64,000 nucleotides of DNA from an uncultured Duncaniella sp. (GTDB lineage: Bacteria; Bacteroidota; Bacteroidia; Bacteroidales; Muribaculaceae): NCBI GenBank assembly GCA_910578515.1, contig CAJTQR010000003.1, positions 1-64,000 of the forward strand. Reading direction: 5' to 3'. Of this stretch, positions 35,764-45,481 are shown piece after piece. Both the position numbers and the translations under genes were made by a program. The notes beneath the pieces are model-generated. The model did not search any database. It had not been told where the DNA came from and was given only the letters and a program-made list of their open reading frames with translations. The first letter of the stretch is position 1, and each line of letters starts with the position of its first letter.

Positions 35764-35795
35764 CAAAATTACGCCGTTTTTTTGAATTGTGCAAC
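35764..35795 (-). promoter_or_regulatory. Promoter of the tRNA-Asn pair
   Basis: Minus-strand -7 box TAATTTTG at 35771-35764, 20-bp spacer, -33 box GTTG at 35795-35792 (three of four consensus bases). Confidence 0.5.
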
Positions 35796-35907
35796 CTTTT
35801 GGCATAAAAAATTAATATAATCTATATTTTTAAGGCATTTTTTTCTAAAATATGGCGAAAAATCAATCGTGAAAAAATTTTTAACAGTTTCTTAGACTAT
35901 TCGATAG

Positions 35908-35937
35908 TTTATTTGTTATATAATTTGACTACCTTTG
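35908..35937 (+). promoter_or_regulatory. Probable promoter of the S41 protease gene
   Basis: -7 box TACCTTTG at 35930-35937, matching the consensus. The -33 part is imperfect (TTT at 35908-35910, 19-bp spacer). The leader to ATG 36056 is about 110 nt. Confidence 0.45.
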
Positions 35938-36055
35938 GTCTTTCAAAAGCATCATTGACCAATATTATGGTCGTCTACAATGTTATTTTGCAACTGAAAT
36001 TTTGCACGGAAGCATCCGTTACACAAACGTTTCAATCATTCAATTCGCCCCGGAT

Positions 36056-37744
36056 ATGAAAAAACTAACCATTTTAGCCGCCGCGCTGGTTGTGCTCACA
36101 TTACTATCGTCAGCAGCCACCCGTAGTAAAAAGAATGAAATATCACGCAATCTGGATATATTCAATGCACTCTACAAGGAGTTGCAGACTTTCTACGTGG
36201 ATTCCATCGACGCTGAAAAGTCAATCAACACCGCCATCGGCGCTATGCTTAACGATATCGACCCTTATACTGAGTATATTCCGGCATCCGAGCAGGAGAA
36301 ATTCCGCACCATGACTTCAGGCGAATACGGCGGTATAGGTTCTCTGATTCAAGAGACTCCCAAAGGTGTTATCATAGCAGAACCATATGAAGGTAGTCCT
36401 GCTTTCAACGCAGGTCTACGTCCCGGTGACTTAATTGTAATGATTGATGGAGACTCGGTGGCAGGATGGACTTCATCAAAAGTAAGCGAACATCTGAAGG
36501 GGCAGAACGGCTCCGACCTTAAACTTCTGGTGAAACGCCCATGGGTGGAGGATTCCATGCTCACATTTGACATCAAACGCGCAAAAATACAAATCCCTTC
36601 AGTGCCCTACTTCGGAATGCTGAAAGATAACATCGGCTATATCTCACTCAATACATTCTCCGAAAAGAGTTATCAAGAAGTACGTACCGGTGTTGAGGAC
36701 CTTGTGAAAAAAGGTGCCAAAGGCATAGTGCTCGACCTCCGCGGCAATGGAGGCGGACTGGTGGAAAGCGCCATCCAGATTCTTGGCATATTCCTTCCGA
36801 AAGGCACTCCCGTGCTGACTACCCGAGGCAAAGGCGTGCTCAACGAGAAAGTCTATAAGACAAGTGTAAATCCCATTGACACCAAGATTCCTTTAGCTGT
36901 ACTTGTTGACGGAGGTTCGGCATCGGCATCGGAAATTGTCACCGGCGCTCTCCAGGACCTTGACCGCGCAGTAGTGCTCGGCAACCGTTCATTTGGCAAA
37001 GGTCTGGTACAAAGCACACGTAGCCTACCCTACGACGGTCTGCTTAAGGTCACAATAGCCAAGTACTACATTCCCTCCGGACGTCTGATTCAGGCTATCG
37101 ACTACTCTCACCGCAATCCCGACGGCACGGTAGCGCGCATCCCCGACAGCCTTACCAATGTGTTCAAGACAGCTGGGGGACGAGAAGTGAGAGATGGCGG
37201 TGGTATCACCCCCGACATAAAGGTTGACTATCCGGATGTGAACCGACTGACATTCAACGTTGTGCGCGACAACTGGGCATTTGACTACGCCACAAAGTAT
37301 GCCGCACAGCACCAATCTGTACCTCAGCCCGAAGAATTTGAGGTTACCGATGAAATCTATGCCGACTTCAAAGGCTTCATCGACCCAGCCAAGTTCAATT
37401 ACGATAAGGTATGCGAGTCAGCCATTGAACAGCTACGCGAACTCGCCAAAAGCGAAGGATATATGAATGACTCAACCTCGGCTCAGTTCGATGTGCTCGC
37501 AGGGATGCTCAAGCATGACCTTAACCGCGACCTTGACCTCAACCGCAAGAATATCACCCCCTATCTCGCCGGTGAGATTCTCAATCGCTATTACTCCAAT
37601 CGCGGTGAGATTATCTATAGTCTGCGCGACGACGCGACAGTTGACTCAGCAATCACTGTGCTTACCTCACCCCGCTACAGCCAGATTCTCGCTCCTGCAG
37701 CAAAAACCGCTCCGGAAAAAGGGAAAAAAGACAAGGATAAATAA
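36056..37744 (+). CDS. S41-family carboxy-terminal processing peptidase (CtpA-like)
   Basis: A periplasmic serine protease that degrades or trims proteins at their C-termini. It has an N-terminal signal/anchor (MKKLTILAAALVVLTLLSSA), a PDZ domain (about 90-165; GGIGSLIQ, PGDLIVMIDG), and the S41 domain with the Ser in GGSASASE (287-293) and Lys315 in FGKGLVQ. The 563 residues include a C-terminal extension of about 150. I start at ATG 36056; an upstream TTG at 36002 gives no signal peptide. It is 38 bp before mfd. Confidence 0.93.
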   Translation: MKKLTILAAALVVLTLLSSAATRSKKNEISRNLDIFNALYKELQTFYVDSIDAEKSINTAIGAMLNDIDPYTEYIPASEQEKFRTMTSGEYGGIGSLIQETPKGVIIAEPYEGSPAFNAGLRPGDLIVMIDGDSVAGWTSSKVSEHLKGQNGSDLKLLVKRPWVEDSMLTFDIKRAKIQIPSVPYFGMLKDNIGYISLNTFSEKSYQEVRTGVEDLVKKGAKGIVLDLRGNGGGLVESAIQILGIFLPKGTPVLTTRGKGVLNEKVYKTSVNPIDTKIPLAVLVDGGSASASEIVTGALQDLDRAVVLGNRSFGKGLVQSTRSLPYDGLLKVTIAKYYIPSGRLIQAIDYSHRNPDGTVARIPDSLTNVFKTAGGREVRDGGGITPDIKVDYPDVNRLTFNVVRDNWAFDYATKYAAQHQSVPQPEEFEVTDEIYADFKGFIDPAKFNYDKVCESAIEQLRELAKSEGYMNDSTSAQFDVLAGMLKHDLNRDLDLNRKNITPYLAGEILNRYYSNRGEIIYSLRDDATVDSAITVLTSPRYSQILAPAAKTAPEKGKKDKDK

Positions 37745-37782
37745 TCATCATTTACAAGATATAATCCAGTTCCATATTCACG

Positions 37783-40700
37783 ATGACTATTCAGGAACTA
37801 AGTGACGAATTTTTATCAGCGCGCCGCCGTGAAGCTTTACAGAAAGCTCTCGGCGGCGAAGCTAATGTAATATCCGTTTATAATCTCGCCGGTTCGGCTC
37901 CAGCCATGATGCTCGGAGCACTGCCACCTCGTGCCGTACCCACAGTAGTCGTAGGCGATTCGCTTGATGATGCCGGATACATCTATCATGACCTATCGCG
38001 CCTCCTCGGAGAGGAGAATGTACTCATGTTCCCCTCGGGATATAAGCGCGATATAAAGTATGGTCAGGTAGATGCCCCGTCACAGATATTGCGCACTGAG
38101 GCTCTCAACCAATGGTATTCAGAGCATGCTCCGCGCTACGTGGTCACATATCCCGAAGCGCTTGCCGAGAAGGTTGCCACACGAGAGGTGATTGACCGTC
38201 ACACGCTACATCTTGACAAAAACGAGCCTGCCGATATGACCGAAACGGTAAAATGGCTGCGTGAAAATGGTTTTGCCGAGGTGGATTACGTATACGAACC
38301 GGGACAATTCGCCGCCCGAGGCTCTATAATCGACATATTTGGTTACAGCAACGAGCTCCCCTTCCGTATAGACTTCTTCGGTGATGATATTGATTCAATC
38401 CGTACGTTCAATATCGAGACCCAACTCTCGGAACGTCAACTTGACGAGGTTGCCATAACCTCAGGAGTAGCATCGCAGTCAAGCGGCGAATCACTCCTTG
38501 ATTATGTGGACCCCTCCACCATGTTTGTAGTGCGCGATGCAGCCTACACCGTGGAGCGCATCACAGCCATTGCCAACGAAACATTTTCGGAAAGCGCCAT
38601 GATAGCCGGCGAAGGTGACAGCAATGCCATGCGTCAGGTTGTGGATGCGGTCGAGTTCGGCAAAAAATTTGCCACCTTCCGACAACTGCGCTTTACCTCG
38701 GCCGCCCAACCCGATACCAACGCCAAAAGCGCTATTGACTTCAAGTGCTCCCCGCAGGTCATCTACCATAAGAACTTTGAACTCATAAGCGAGTCATTCC
38801 ACAAATTCATTGAGGAAGGTTACCGCCTCTACATCCTCAGCGACAGTGAGAAGCAAGTGGAACGTCTGAAGGTGATATTTGAGGACCGTGGCGATAAAAT
38901 CGATTTCATTCCAGTCCTAACCACCATCCACGAAGGATTCACAGACCACTCACTCAAAATCTGTGTATTCACCGACCACCAGATTTTCGACAGATTCCAC
39001 AAATACACTCTGCGCAGTGACCGCGCGCGCTCAGGTAAACTCGCGTTATCGCTGAAAGAATTAAGCGCAATCGAGCCGGGCGACTTCATAGTACATGTGG
39101 ACCACGGCGTGGGTCGCTTTGCAGGACTTCTACGCACCAACGTCAACGGCAAAACACAGGAAATGATAAAACTTGTCTATGCCAACGACGATATAATCTT
39201 TGTGTCAATCCACGCGCTCCACAAACTTGCCAAATACCGTGGCAAAGAGGGTGTACCACCGAAAATCAATAAACTCGGTTCGGGCGCATGGAACAAGATG
39301 AAGGAACGCACCAAGTCGAAACTGAAGGATATTGCACGCGACCTCATCAAACTCTACGCTGCCCGCAAGGAGGAAAAAGGATATGCCTTTGCCCCTGACA
39401 GCTATCTGCAGCAGGAGCTTGAAGCCTCATTCATCTATGAGGACACCCCCGACCAGCTCACAGCCACAAAAGCGGTGAAAGCTGACATGGAGAGCGAGAA
39501 ACCTATGGACCGCCTGATATGCGGCGATGTGGGATTCGGCAAAACGGAAATAGCTATCCGTGCAGCATTCAAAGCTGCCACCGATGGAAAACAAACCGCT
39601 GTACTTGTACCGACTACCGTTCTTGCCTACCAACATTACAACACCTTCCGCGAACGTCTCAAGGAACTGCCCGTGAGAGTTGACTATCTGTCACGCGCGC
39701 GCACCGCCAAGCAGGTGAAAGCTGTGGTCAAGGACCTCGCTGATGGAAAAATTGATATCCTTATCGGTACTCACAAACTAATCGGGAAAGAGGTCAAATT
39801 CAAAGATTTGGGACTTCTTGTAGTGGACGAGGAGCAAAAATTCGGTGTAGCGGTCAAGGAAAAACTGAAACAGATGAAGGTGAATGTCGACACTCTCACC
39901 ATGAGTGCCACACCTATACCGCGCACCCTGCAATTCTCACTAATGGGTGCCCGCGACCTCTCGGCTATCAACACCCCGCCGCCAAACCGATATCCCATTA
40001 TCACCTCGGTAAATGCCGGTGGCGATGACATAATCGAGGAAGCAGTCAACTTCGAACTGTCGCGCAACGGGCAGGTATTCATGATTAATAACCGCATCGA
40101 GGGTCTATATGAACTTGAGAACCAAGTAAAACGCCTTGTTCCTGACGCAAGGGTCATAGTGGCTCACGGACAGATGGCTCCTGATAAACTCGAGAAGGCA
40201 ATAATCGACTTTGCCAACCATGACTACGACGTTCTCATAGCCACTACAATAATCGAAAGCGGTATTGACATGCCAAATGTCAATACCATAATAGTCAACA
40301 ACGCTCAAAACTTCGGACTCAGCGAGTTGCATCAGCTCCGAGGTCGCGTGGGACGCAGCAACCGCAAAGCGTTCTGCTATCTGCTCGTTCCACCCCACAT
40401 TCCACTATCGCCTGTGGCGCGTCGACGCCTGCAGGCAATCGAAAGCTTCAGTGACCTTGGCAGCGGTATCCATATAGCCATGCAGGACCTCGATATCCGT
40501 GGCGCCGGCAATCTGCTCGGTGCTGAACAGAGTGGCTTCATTGCCGACCTTGGTTACGAGACGTACCAAAAAATTCTAAAGGAAGCTGTGACCGAACTAC
40601 GCACCGAAGAATTCGCCGACCTTGACAAAGCAGACAGGCTCGACGAGGCAGAGACCGAATTTGTGGCTGACTGTGTGATTGAAAGTGACATGGAACTACT

Positions 40701-41118
40701 TCTCCCTGCTGACTATGTACCGACCGAAAGCGAACGCATATCCCTCTATCAGGAACTTGACGGTATCGAACGCGAGACAGAACTGCTGGAATTCCGCCGC
40801 CGCCTGGAGGACCGCTTCGGCACTGTGCCTGACGTGACATTGGAATTGCTGCGCATTCCGCGTCTGCGTCGTCTGGCCCGTAGGCTTGGTATTGAAAAGG
40901 TATCGCTGAAGCAAGGTAAAATGTACACCTATTTTGTGGACGAAAGCAACAAAGCTTATTATCAGTCAGAGATGTTCGGCAAAATGCTTGCCTATCTCAC
41001 CGCCAACCCGCGTAGAGTGGAAATACGCGAACGCAATGGAAAACGTTCATTTGCCTTCGCCAATATTGCTACCGTTGAGACTGCGGTCGACATACTTCAG
41101 CAAATCATCGGTTCCTGA
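37783..41118 (+). CDS. mfd: Transcription-repair coupling factor Mfd
   Basis: Removes stalled RNA polymerase at DNA damage and recruits UvrA. Domains in order: UvrB-like N-terminal region (to about 340), CarD-like RNA polymerase-binding domain (about 425-500; GDFIVHVDHGVGRFAGL), RecG-like translocase with Walker A GDVGFGKTE and DEEQ box (VVDEEQKFGV), motif QLRGRVGRSN, and the C-terminal TRCF domain. The 1111 residues match the family. Follows the S41 protease gene closely and ends before a bidirectional terminator. Confidence 0.96.
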   Translation: MTIQELSDEFLSARRREALQKALGGEANVISVYNLAGSAPAMMLGALPPRAVPTVVVGDSLDDAGYIYHDLSRLLGEENVLMFPSGYKRDIKYGQVDAPSQILRTEALNQWYSEHAPRYVVTYPEALAEKVATREVIDRHTLHLDKNEPADMTETVKWLRENGFAEVDYVYEPGQFAARGSIIDIFGYSNELPFRIDFFGDDIDSIRTFNIETQLSERQLDEVAITSGVASQSSGESLLDYVDPSTMFVVRDAAYTVERITAIANETFSESAMIAGEGDSNAMRQVVDAVEFGKKFATFRQLRFTSAAQPDTNAKSAIDFKCSPQVIYHKNFELISESFHKFIEEGYRLYILSDSEKQVERLKVIFEDRGDKIDFIPVLTTIHEGFTDHSLKICVFTDHQIFDRFHKYTLRSDRARSGKLALSLKELSAIEPGDFIVHVDHGVGRFAGLLRTNVNGKTQEMIKLVYANDDIIFVSIHALHKLAKYRGKEGVPPKINKLGSGAWNKMKERTKSKLKDIARDLIKLYAARKEEKGYAFAPDSYLQQELEASFIYEDTPDQLTATKAVKADMESEKPMDRLICGDVGFGKTEIAIRAAFKAATDGKQTAVLVPTTVLAYQHYNTFRERLKELPVRVDYLSRARTAKQVKAVVKDLADGKIDILIGTHKLIGKEVKFKDLGLLVVDEEQKFGVAVKEKLKQMKVNVDTLTMSATPIPRTLQFSLMGARDLSAINTPPPNRYPIITSVNAGGDDIIEEAVNFELSRNGQVFMINNRIEGLYELENQVKRLVPDARVIVAHGQMAPDKLEKAIIDFANHDYDVLIATTIIESGIDMPNVNTIIVNNAQNFGLSELHQLRGRVGRSNRKAFCYLLVPPHIPLSPVARRRLQAIESFSDLGSGIHIAMQDLDIRGAGNLLGAEQSGFIADLGYETYQKILKEAVTELRTEEFADLDKADRLDEAETEFVADCVIESDMELLLPADYVPTESERISLYQELDGIERETELLEFRRRLEDRFGTVPDVTLELLRIPRLRRLARRLGIEKVSLKQGKMYTYFVDESNKAYYQSEMFGKMLAYLTANPRRVEIRERNGKRSFAFANIATVETAVDILQQIIGS

Positions 41119-41200
41119 ACAATAGAATCCGCCCTACACATACAGCCTGCTACCCGAATTTACCATCGGAGAGCAAGCTTAAGGACACAGTAAATAAATA

Positions 41201-41235
41201 AAACCCGCAAAAGTCTACAAAGACCTTGCGGGTTT
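41201..41235. terminator. Bidirectional terminator between mfd and rubrerythrin
   Basis: AAACCCGCAA at 41201-41210 pairs exactly with TTGCGGGTTT at 41226-41235, followed by CTATTTATT. It stands between converging genes. Confidence 0.8.
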
Positions 41236-41270
41236 CTATTTATTAGTCAGATTAAGCCTAACCGTACAGA

Positions 41271-41822
41271 TTATTTCTTGAAGTAACGGTTATAAAGACC
41301 CTGGAAGCCCTGACCGTGGCGAGCCTCATCCTTTGCCATTTCATGAACGGTGTCATGGATAGCGTCGAGGTTGAGTTCCTTAGCACGGCGTGCGATACGC
41401 ATCTTATCAGCGTTTGCACCAGCCTCAGCAGCCATACGCTTTTCAAGATTTTCCTTGGTTGACCATACGCATTCGCCGAGAAGTTCAGCAAACTTTGAAG
41501 CGTGCTCAGCTTCCTCGATAGCGTAACGCTTGAAAGCCTCAGCGATTTCGGGATAGCCTTCACGGTCAGCCTGACGTGACATTGCGAGGTACATACCTAC
41601 TTCAGCGCATTCTCCTTCAAAGTGAGCGCGGAGGTCAGCCTTCATCTCATCGTCAGTATCCTTTGCGATACCAATTACGTGTTCTGTAACGAATTCGAGA
41701 GCTGCTGATTCGTCAAGTTCCTTGAACTTATCACGGGGAGCCTTGCAGAGGGGGCAGATTTCGGGAGCTTCATCACCTTCGTGTACATAACCGCATACGG
41801 TGCAGATAAATTTCTTTTTCAT
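41271..41822 (-). CDS. Reverse rubrerythrin (rubredoxin domain first)
   Basis: A peroxide-reducing enzyme for oxygen defence in anaerobes. The rubredoxin iron site comes first (CTVCGYVHEGDEAPEICPLC, Cys7, 10, 23, 26), followed by the diiron four-helix bundle with EGECAEVGMY, EEAEHASKF and KDEARHGQGF. This domain order is the opposite of classical rubrerythrin. 183 residues. It follows the PerR-like gene by 56 bp in the same direction, so both probably share the PerR-box promoter. Confidence 0.94.
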   Translation of the reverse strand: MKKKFICTVCGYVHEGDEAPEICPLCKAPRDKFKELDESAALEFVTEHVIGIAKDTDDEMKADLRAHFEGECAEVGMYLAMSRQADREGYPEIAEAFKRYAIEEAEHASKFAELLGECVWSTKENLEKRMAAEAGANADKMRIARRAKELNLDAIHDTVHEMAKDEARHGQGFQGLYNRYFKK

Positions 41823-41878
41823 AACTGAATTGATTGATTTGATAATTATACGAAAATATTATGGTTAGTTCTCTTGTG

Positions 41879-42319
41879 TCAAGATGCCATCTGTTTGAGG
41901 CATTCGGGACATACGCCCCGGAGATTGATTTCGGCGCTTTGCACTGTAAAGCCGCCCGGAGGAGTCGGGAATGCAGGTACATACCCATCAAACTCAACAT
42001 CCGTCACACGTCCACATGCTGTGCACAGGAAATGCGCATGGTCATTATGTGAATAATCCCAGCGGGCTCCATGACTACCTCCCACATCTATGCATCGGAT
42101 TATACCGGCTGCTGAAAGAAGTTTGAGGGTGTTGTATACCGTGGTACGCGAAAGCGTGGGGTGTTCGGGCAGTAGTGCCTGGTAGATTTCGTCAACATTC
42201 GGATGAATCCGGTTTTCCATAAGGAATCGCAATATCAACAGCCTTTGCGCCGAGGGCTTCACGCCATGCTCCGAGAGCTTGTCGAGGAGTTCCGGGGTGG
42301 TATAGCTGTATTTATTCAT
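41879..42319 (-). CDS. Fur-family peroxide regulator (PerR-like)
   Basis: A metal-dependent repressor of 146 residues. The winged helix lies at about 17-85 (PSAQRLLILRFLMENRIHP; LSRTTVYNTLKLL) and the metal-binding region at about 90-145 (HNDHAHFLCTACG and a second pair, CPEC), giving the structural Cys4 zinc site. A perfect 7-1-7 PerR-type box at 42338-42352 lies 19 bp upstream, and the next gene is a peroxide-reducing rubrerythrin. PerR rather than Fur is therefore favoured, by context. Confidence 0.9.
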   Translation of the reverse strand: MNKYSYTTPELLDKLSEHGVKPSAQRLLILRFLMENRIHPNVDEIYQALLPEHPTLSRTTVYNTLKLLSAAGIIRCIDVGGSHGARWDYSHNDHAHFLCTACGRVTDVEFDGYVPAFPTPPGGFTVQSAEINLRGVCPECLKQMAS

Positions 42320-42337
42320 GTCAAACTACTTTCAATT

Positions 42338-42352
42338 TTGTAATTATTACAA
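42338..42352. promoter_or_regulatory. PerR box (7-1-7 palindrome)
   Basis: TTGTAAT-T-ATTACAA, a perfect 15-bp palindrome with one central base. It differs from the Bacillus PerR consensus TTATAATNATTATAA only at symmetric positions. It is placed to autoregulate the gene starting at 42319. Confidence 0.72.
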
Positions 42353-42445
42353 TTTTAATTTCAATACAAAATTATATCAAATATTTTATATATGCAATAG
42401 CCTTAATGAATTTTAACTAAGAGAATCTGATAACTGCCATAAAAT

Positions 42446-43552
42446 TTATTTTGTGGAATTAGCCAGACGAGTGTACACCTCTCCAAGACGGAAAAATGCG
42501 TCTTTTGGAGCCCAAGCAGGTATCATCGAGGATTTCGGGTCAGTTTCCTTAAACGATTTCACCAACGCATAGCTTGTCATGTCAAGGTCAACGCCCTCAT
42601 CGGAATAAGGATAGATGGGATAAGAGAATACATATATAAAAACACCATCGGCTGCCTGAGCCAATAGATTAACCTGCCTCTCTATGTAATCAGACTGTTC
42701 AATCTCACTTCTTTCCGGCTTGACACCACCTTCGTATATACCGTTACCATTATCGTCAATCCCCTGGAGGACCGCAAAACCCTCGCCACCTCTCTGCGCA
42801 GCTCCGCGATAAGCACAGCATCCTGTCTCAAGCACCATCACCGGTTTGCCATCCGGCTGTGACTTAATCAATGAAAGATACTCTTCATCGCTCTCTCCAT
42901 GGCGATAATGGTCAAAACCTATAATATCAAACCTACTCCAATCCACCATCTCCCAGGTTCCAGAAGAATATGTCACATCTCCTTTGAAATTTCCCCGTAC
43001 TGCTGTCGCCAATTTCTCCAGCACACGATTAAGTTTCACATTACATTCCTTCATCTCAGCCAATGCCTCATCTACAGGCTTCGAACCGAGCGATATGAGC
43101 CATTTGAACCTATCGTCGAAAGTCTCACCAGGAAATACACCTTTGTTGAACAACGAATACTCACATCCTGCCACAAAGGTGATATCCATCCCCTCCTGCC
43201 TCAACTTTTCAGCCGCTTGAGCTGCCTGAGCCATATATTCCGTAGTCACATCAACATCCGATGCCATTTTCCAGGGATTAAAATATATCTTCAATCCCGC
43301 CTCCTGAGCAAAACGCGCAGCATCAACGAGCCGCTCTATATCCTCGCCTTCTATACGCACGGCATTGCAATTGAGTATGTGGGAAATTACACCCATATCA
43401 TATTTCACCTGCTCCGGGCGGAAATTTTTCACTGACAAATCTGAGCCATTATAATAGAGTCCCACATCATAAACCACTCCTCGTAAAAAATCATTGCCTG
43501 AGGCACCAGATGCGAATAATAATGACATGAAAAAAATAATAAGACGATTCAT
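42446..43552 (-). CDS. Secreted TIM-barrel protein, glycoside-hydrolase-like, function unknown
   Basis: A 368-residue protein with signal peptide (MNRLIIFFMSLLFASGASG). The pattern of strands (LKIYFNPWKM, DITFVAGCEYSLFN, FDIIGFDHYRHG, KPVMVLETGC) looks like a clan-A TIM barrel. Candidate acid/base is the Glu in GCEYSLF and candidate nucleophile the Glu in LETGCC. Homologues are often labelled abortive infection protein, which the sequence does not support: it is secreted and has no toxin or nucleotide-transfer motifs. It has no obvious operon partner. A -7-like TAAATTTG lies at 43595-43588. No substrate can be named. Confidence 0.65.
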   Translation of the reverse strand: MNRLIIFFMSLLFASGASGNDFLRGVVYDVGLYYNGSDLSVKNFRPEQVKYDMGVISHILNCNAVRIEGEDIERLVDAARFAQEAGLKIYFNPWKMASDVDVTTEYMAQAAQAAEKLRQEGMDITFVAGCEYSLFNKGVFPGETFDDRFKWLISLGSKPVDEALAEMKECNVKLNRVLEKLATAVRGNFKGDVTYSSGTWEMVDWSRFDIIGFDHYRHGESDEEYLSLIKSQPDGKPVMVLETGCCAYRGAAQRGGEGFAVLQGIDDNGNGIYEGGVKPERSEIEQSDYIERQVNLLAQAADGVFIYVFSYPIYPYSDEGVDLDMTSYALVKSFKETDPKSSMIPAWAPKDAFFRLGEVYTRLANSTK

Positions 43553-43788
43553 ACAAAAATTTATTTTCTGAGATTGAACTGTTTTGACAAATTTAGTCTA
43601 AATAAGTGAAAACCACTAAGCTTTTATTTGCAGTTTATACTTGAATGTTGTTCAAAAAAGACTTTGATTTCATGAAGATTACCGTTATCATGCACCAACC
43701 CCTTATTCCCCTCCCCTACGGCTATTCAGCTTATGAACCATTTTCCAATTTACATAAACTCAAATCTCACGAACAATAGATTAAGGGA

Positions 43789-44475
43789 GTGCGTTGTGAT
43801 ATTATCAACGTTTCAATTATTCAGGCTTTGAAAAATAGAATCATCACCGATATTCCGCGTCTGCTCTGCATTGCACTCTTCAGTATCTTCACCATAGGCT
43901 CTACATGGGCGGTGGAGGATTCAACTGAGGACTTCAAGCCACGCATAGCATTGAAGACCAATCTACTCCACGACGCCATACTTACACCTGACATCGGTCT
44001 GGAGGTATCGTTCGGCAACCGTTTCTCAGTCAATGCCGAGGGTGTCTATGCATGGTGGAGCCGTGAATCCAAACACCGCTACTGGCGTGTGAGAGGGGGC
44101 TGGGTAGAAGGGAGATACTGGTTCGGCGACAAAAGCAAGCAACGGGCTCTCACCGGTCATCATGTAGGAATCTATGGCTCCATACACGACTATGATTTTG
44201 AATTTGGCAGACGCGGCTGGCAGTCGCCTCACGCCACCTTAGGTGTAGGTGCATCCTACGGTTACTCATTCAGAATTCATCCACGCCTCAATCTCGACCT
44301 CAGTGCCCGACTGGGATATTTCGCGGGAGATGTAATCAAGTACAAGCCGCAATGCAACGGCTATGTGTGCACCTCACGATGCTCCCGGCATTATATAGGT
44401 CTGACCGGACTTGAAGTCACATTAGTCTGGTTTCCGGGAAAAGAAAAGAAAAACAATCCCGACTACGGATTATGA
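43789..44475 (+). CDS. DUF3575 outer-membrane-like protein of a fimbrillin locus
   Basis: A secreted protein of about 215-228 residues with alternating beta-strands (ALKTNLLHDAILTPDIGLEVSFGNRFSVNAEG split by turns, WVEGRYWFGD), typical of DUF3575, a small beta-barrel found next to fimbrillin genes. The start is uncertain: GTG 43789 leaves a long n-region, whereas TTG 43828 gives the signal peptide MKNRIITDIPRLLCIALFS. The stop overlaps the next gene by four bases (ATGA), so it is translationally coupled to the DUF5119 gene. A role in fimbria assembly or anchoring is inferred from context. Confidence 0.78.
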   Translation: MRCDIINVSIIQALKNRIITDIPRLLCIALFSIFTIGSTWAVEDSTEDFKPRIALKTNLLHDAILTPDIGLEVSFGNRFSVNAEGVYAWWSRESKHRYWRVRGGWVEGRYWFGDKSKQRALTGHHVGIYGSIHDYDFEFGRRGWQSPHATLGVGASYGYSFRIHPRLNLDLSARLGYFAGDVIKYKPQCNGYVCTSRCSRHYIGLTGLEVTLVWFPGKEKKNNPDYGL

Positions 44476-45422
44476 AAATAAAATTGTCGTATATTCTGAT
44501 TACACTAATCTCTTTGTGGCTGTCTTCATGCAGCCATAAGGAGATTTTATGTCCCGGGACAGAAGTACGGCAAGTGAACATATGCTTTGACTGGGACCGC
44601 GCGCCCGATGCTTCCCCCGAAGGTATGACCCTCTACTTTTTTCCCACATTCCAGGGAGGAATGATATGGAAGTTCGACATAGCCGGTTCACAAGGCGGTC
44701 CGATAGAACTTCCTACCGGTACCTATCGGATGATAGCTTACAATAATGACCTTCCGGGAGTGACAGTCACCGACACAGACTCCTATGACCACATGACGGC
44801 AAACGCACGCACCATAGCAGCAGAAAAAAACTGCACTTCCACCGGGATGCTTTATGGAGCTGTCATCGACCGCATAGAGGTGACACCATGCGGCGTTTCA
44901 TATACCACCGCACAAGGCAGCATAAAGGAGTGCCCGCGAAGCCTCATCCACTGTGCCCCCGACTCTCTTTCCACACTCTACACTGTCACTATAACCAATG
45001 TCAACGGAATAGAAAGGGTGAAATCAGCCAGTGTCCTCCTAAATGGTGTGGCATCAAGCCTGGTTTTCAACCATTCCACTCCTCTCGATTACCCTGCCAC
45101 CTTACAGTTTCCTCTTGACTGCAAGTATGCAACCTCTCAGTTACGCGCATCAGCGTGCGCCTTTGCATCGCCCCCCGACTCCGAGACTCCATATCGGCTC
45201 ACCCTCGTGGTGACACGGACCGACGGTAAGTCATTCTCACGAGACTTTGATGTTTCACAACAAGTTATGAACTCATTTTCACCGCGAAACGTTATTATTA
45301 CAATCGACGGAATAGACATTCCTTCCGGCGACATCACTCCACCCGACCATGATGTAGGTGGCATTGAGGTAGATGTGGATGGATGGAATATTATAGAAGT
45401 CGACATCGAATCAACTGTTTAA
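44472..45422 (+). CDS. DUF5119-like fimbrillin-associated lipoprotein
   Basis: A lipoprotein (lipobox LSSC, Cys20) of 316 residues with beta-rich sequence. The early part (VNICFDWDRAPDASPEGMTLYFFP) and LPTGTYRMIAYNND are typical of DUF5119 and FimB/Mfa2-like anchor proteins of type V pili. It sits between DUF3575 and fimbrillin genes. Anchoring of the fimbria is probable but not shown. Confidence 0.78.
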   Translation: MKIKLSYILITLISLWLSSCSHKEILCPGTEVRQVNICFDWDRAPDASPEGMTLYFFPTFQGGMIWKFDIAGSQGGPIELPTGTYRMIAYNNDLPGVTVTDTDSYDHMTANARTIAAEKNCTSTGMLYGAVIDRIEVTPCGVSYTTAQGSIKECPRSLIHCAPDSLSTLYTVTITNVNGIERVKSASVLLNGVASSLVFNHSTPLDYPATLQFPLDCKYATSQLRASACAFASPPDSETPYRLTLVVTRTDGKSFSRDFDVSQQVMNSFSPRNVIITIDGIDIPSGDITPPDHDVGGIEVDVDGWNIIEVDIESTV

Positions 45423-45481
45423 TCAACACACACCATTAACAGAGTGACACCTCACTATCAACAAAAAAACACCCCACCGTT

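Noticed and set aside
36028..36044. Shared 15-16 bp sequence (AACGTTTCAAT..ATTCA) near 36030 and 43807
   Set aside because: The two copies differ in position relative to the genes and are AT-rich; could be chance.
42446..43552. Phage-defence (abortive infection) gene
   Set aside because: Secreted TIM-barrel protein without defence motifs or neighbours.
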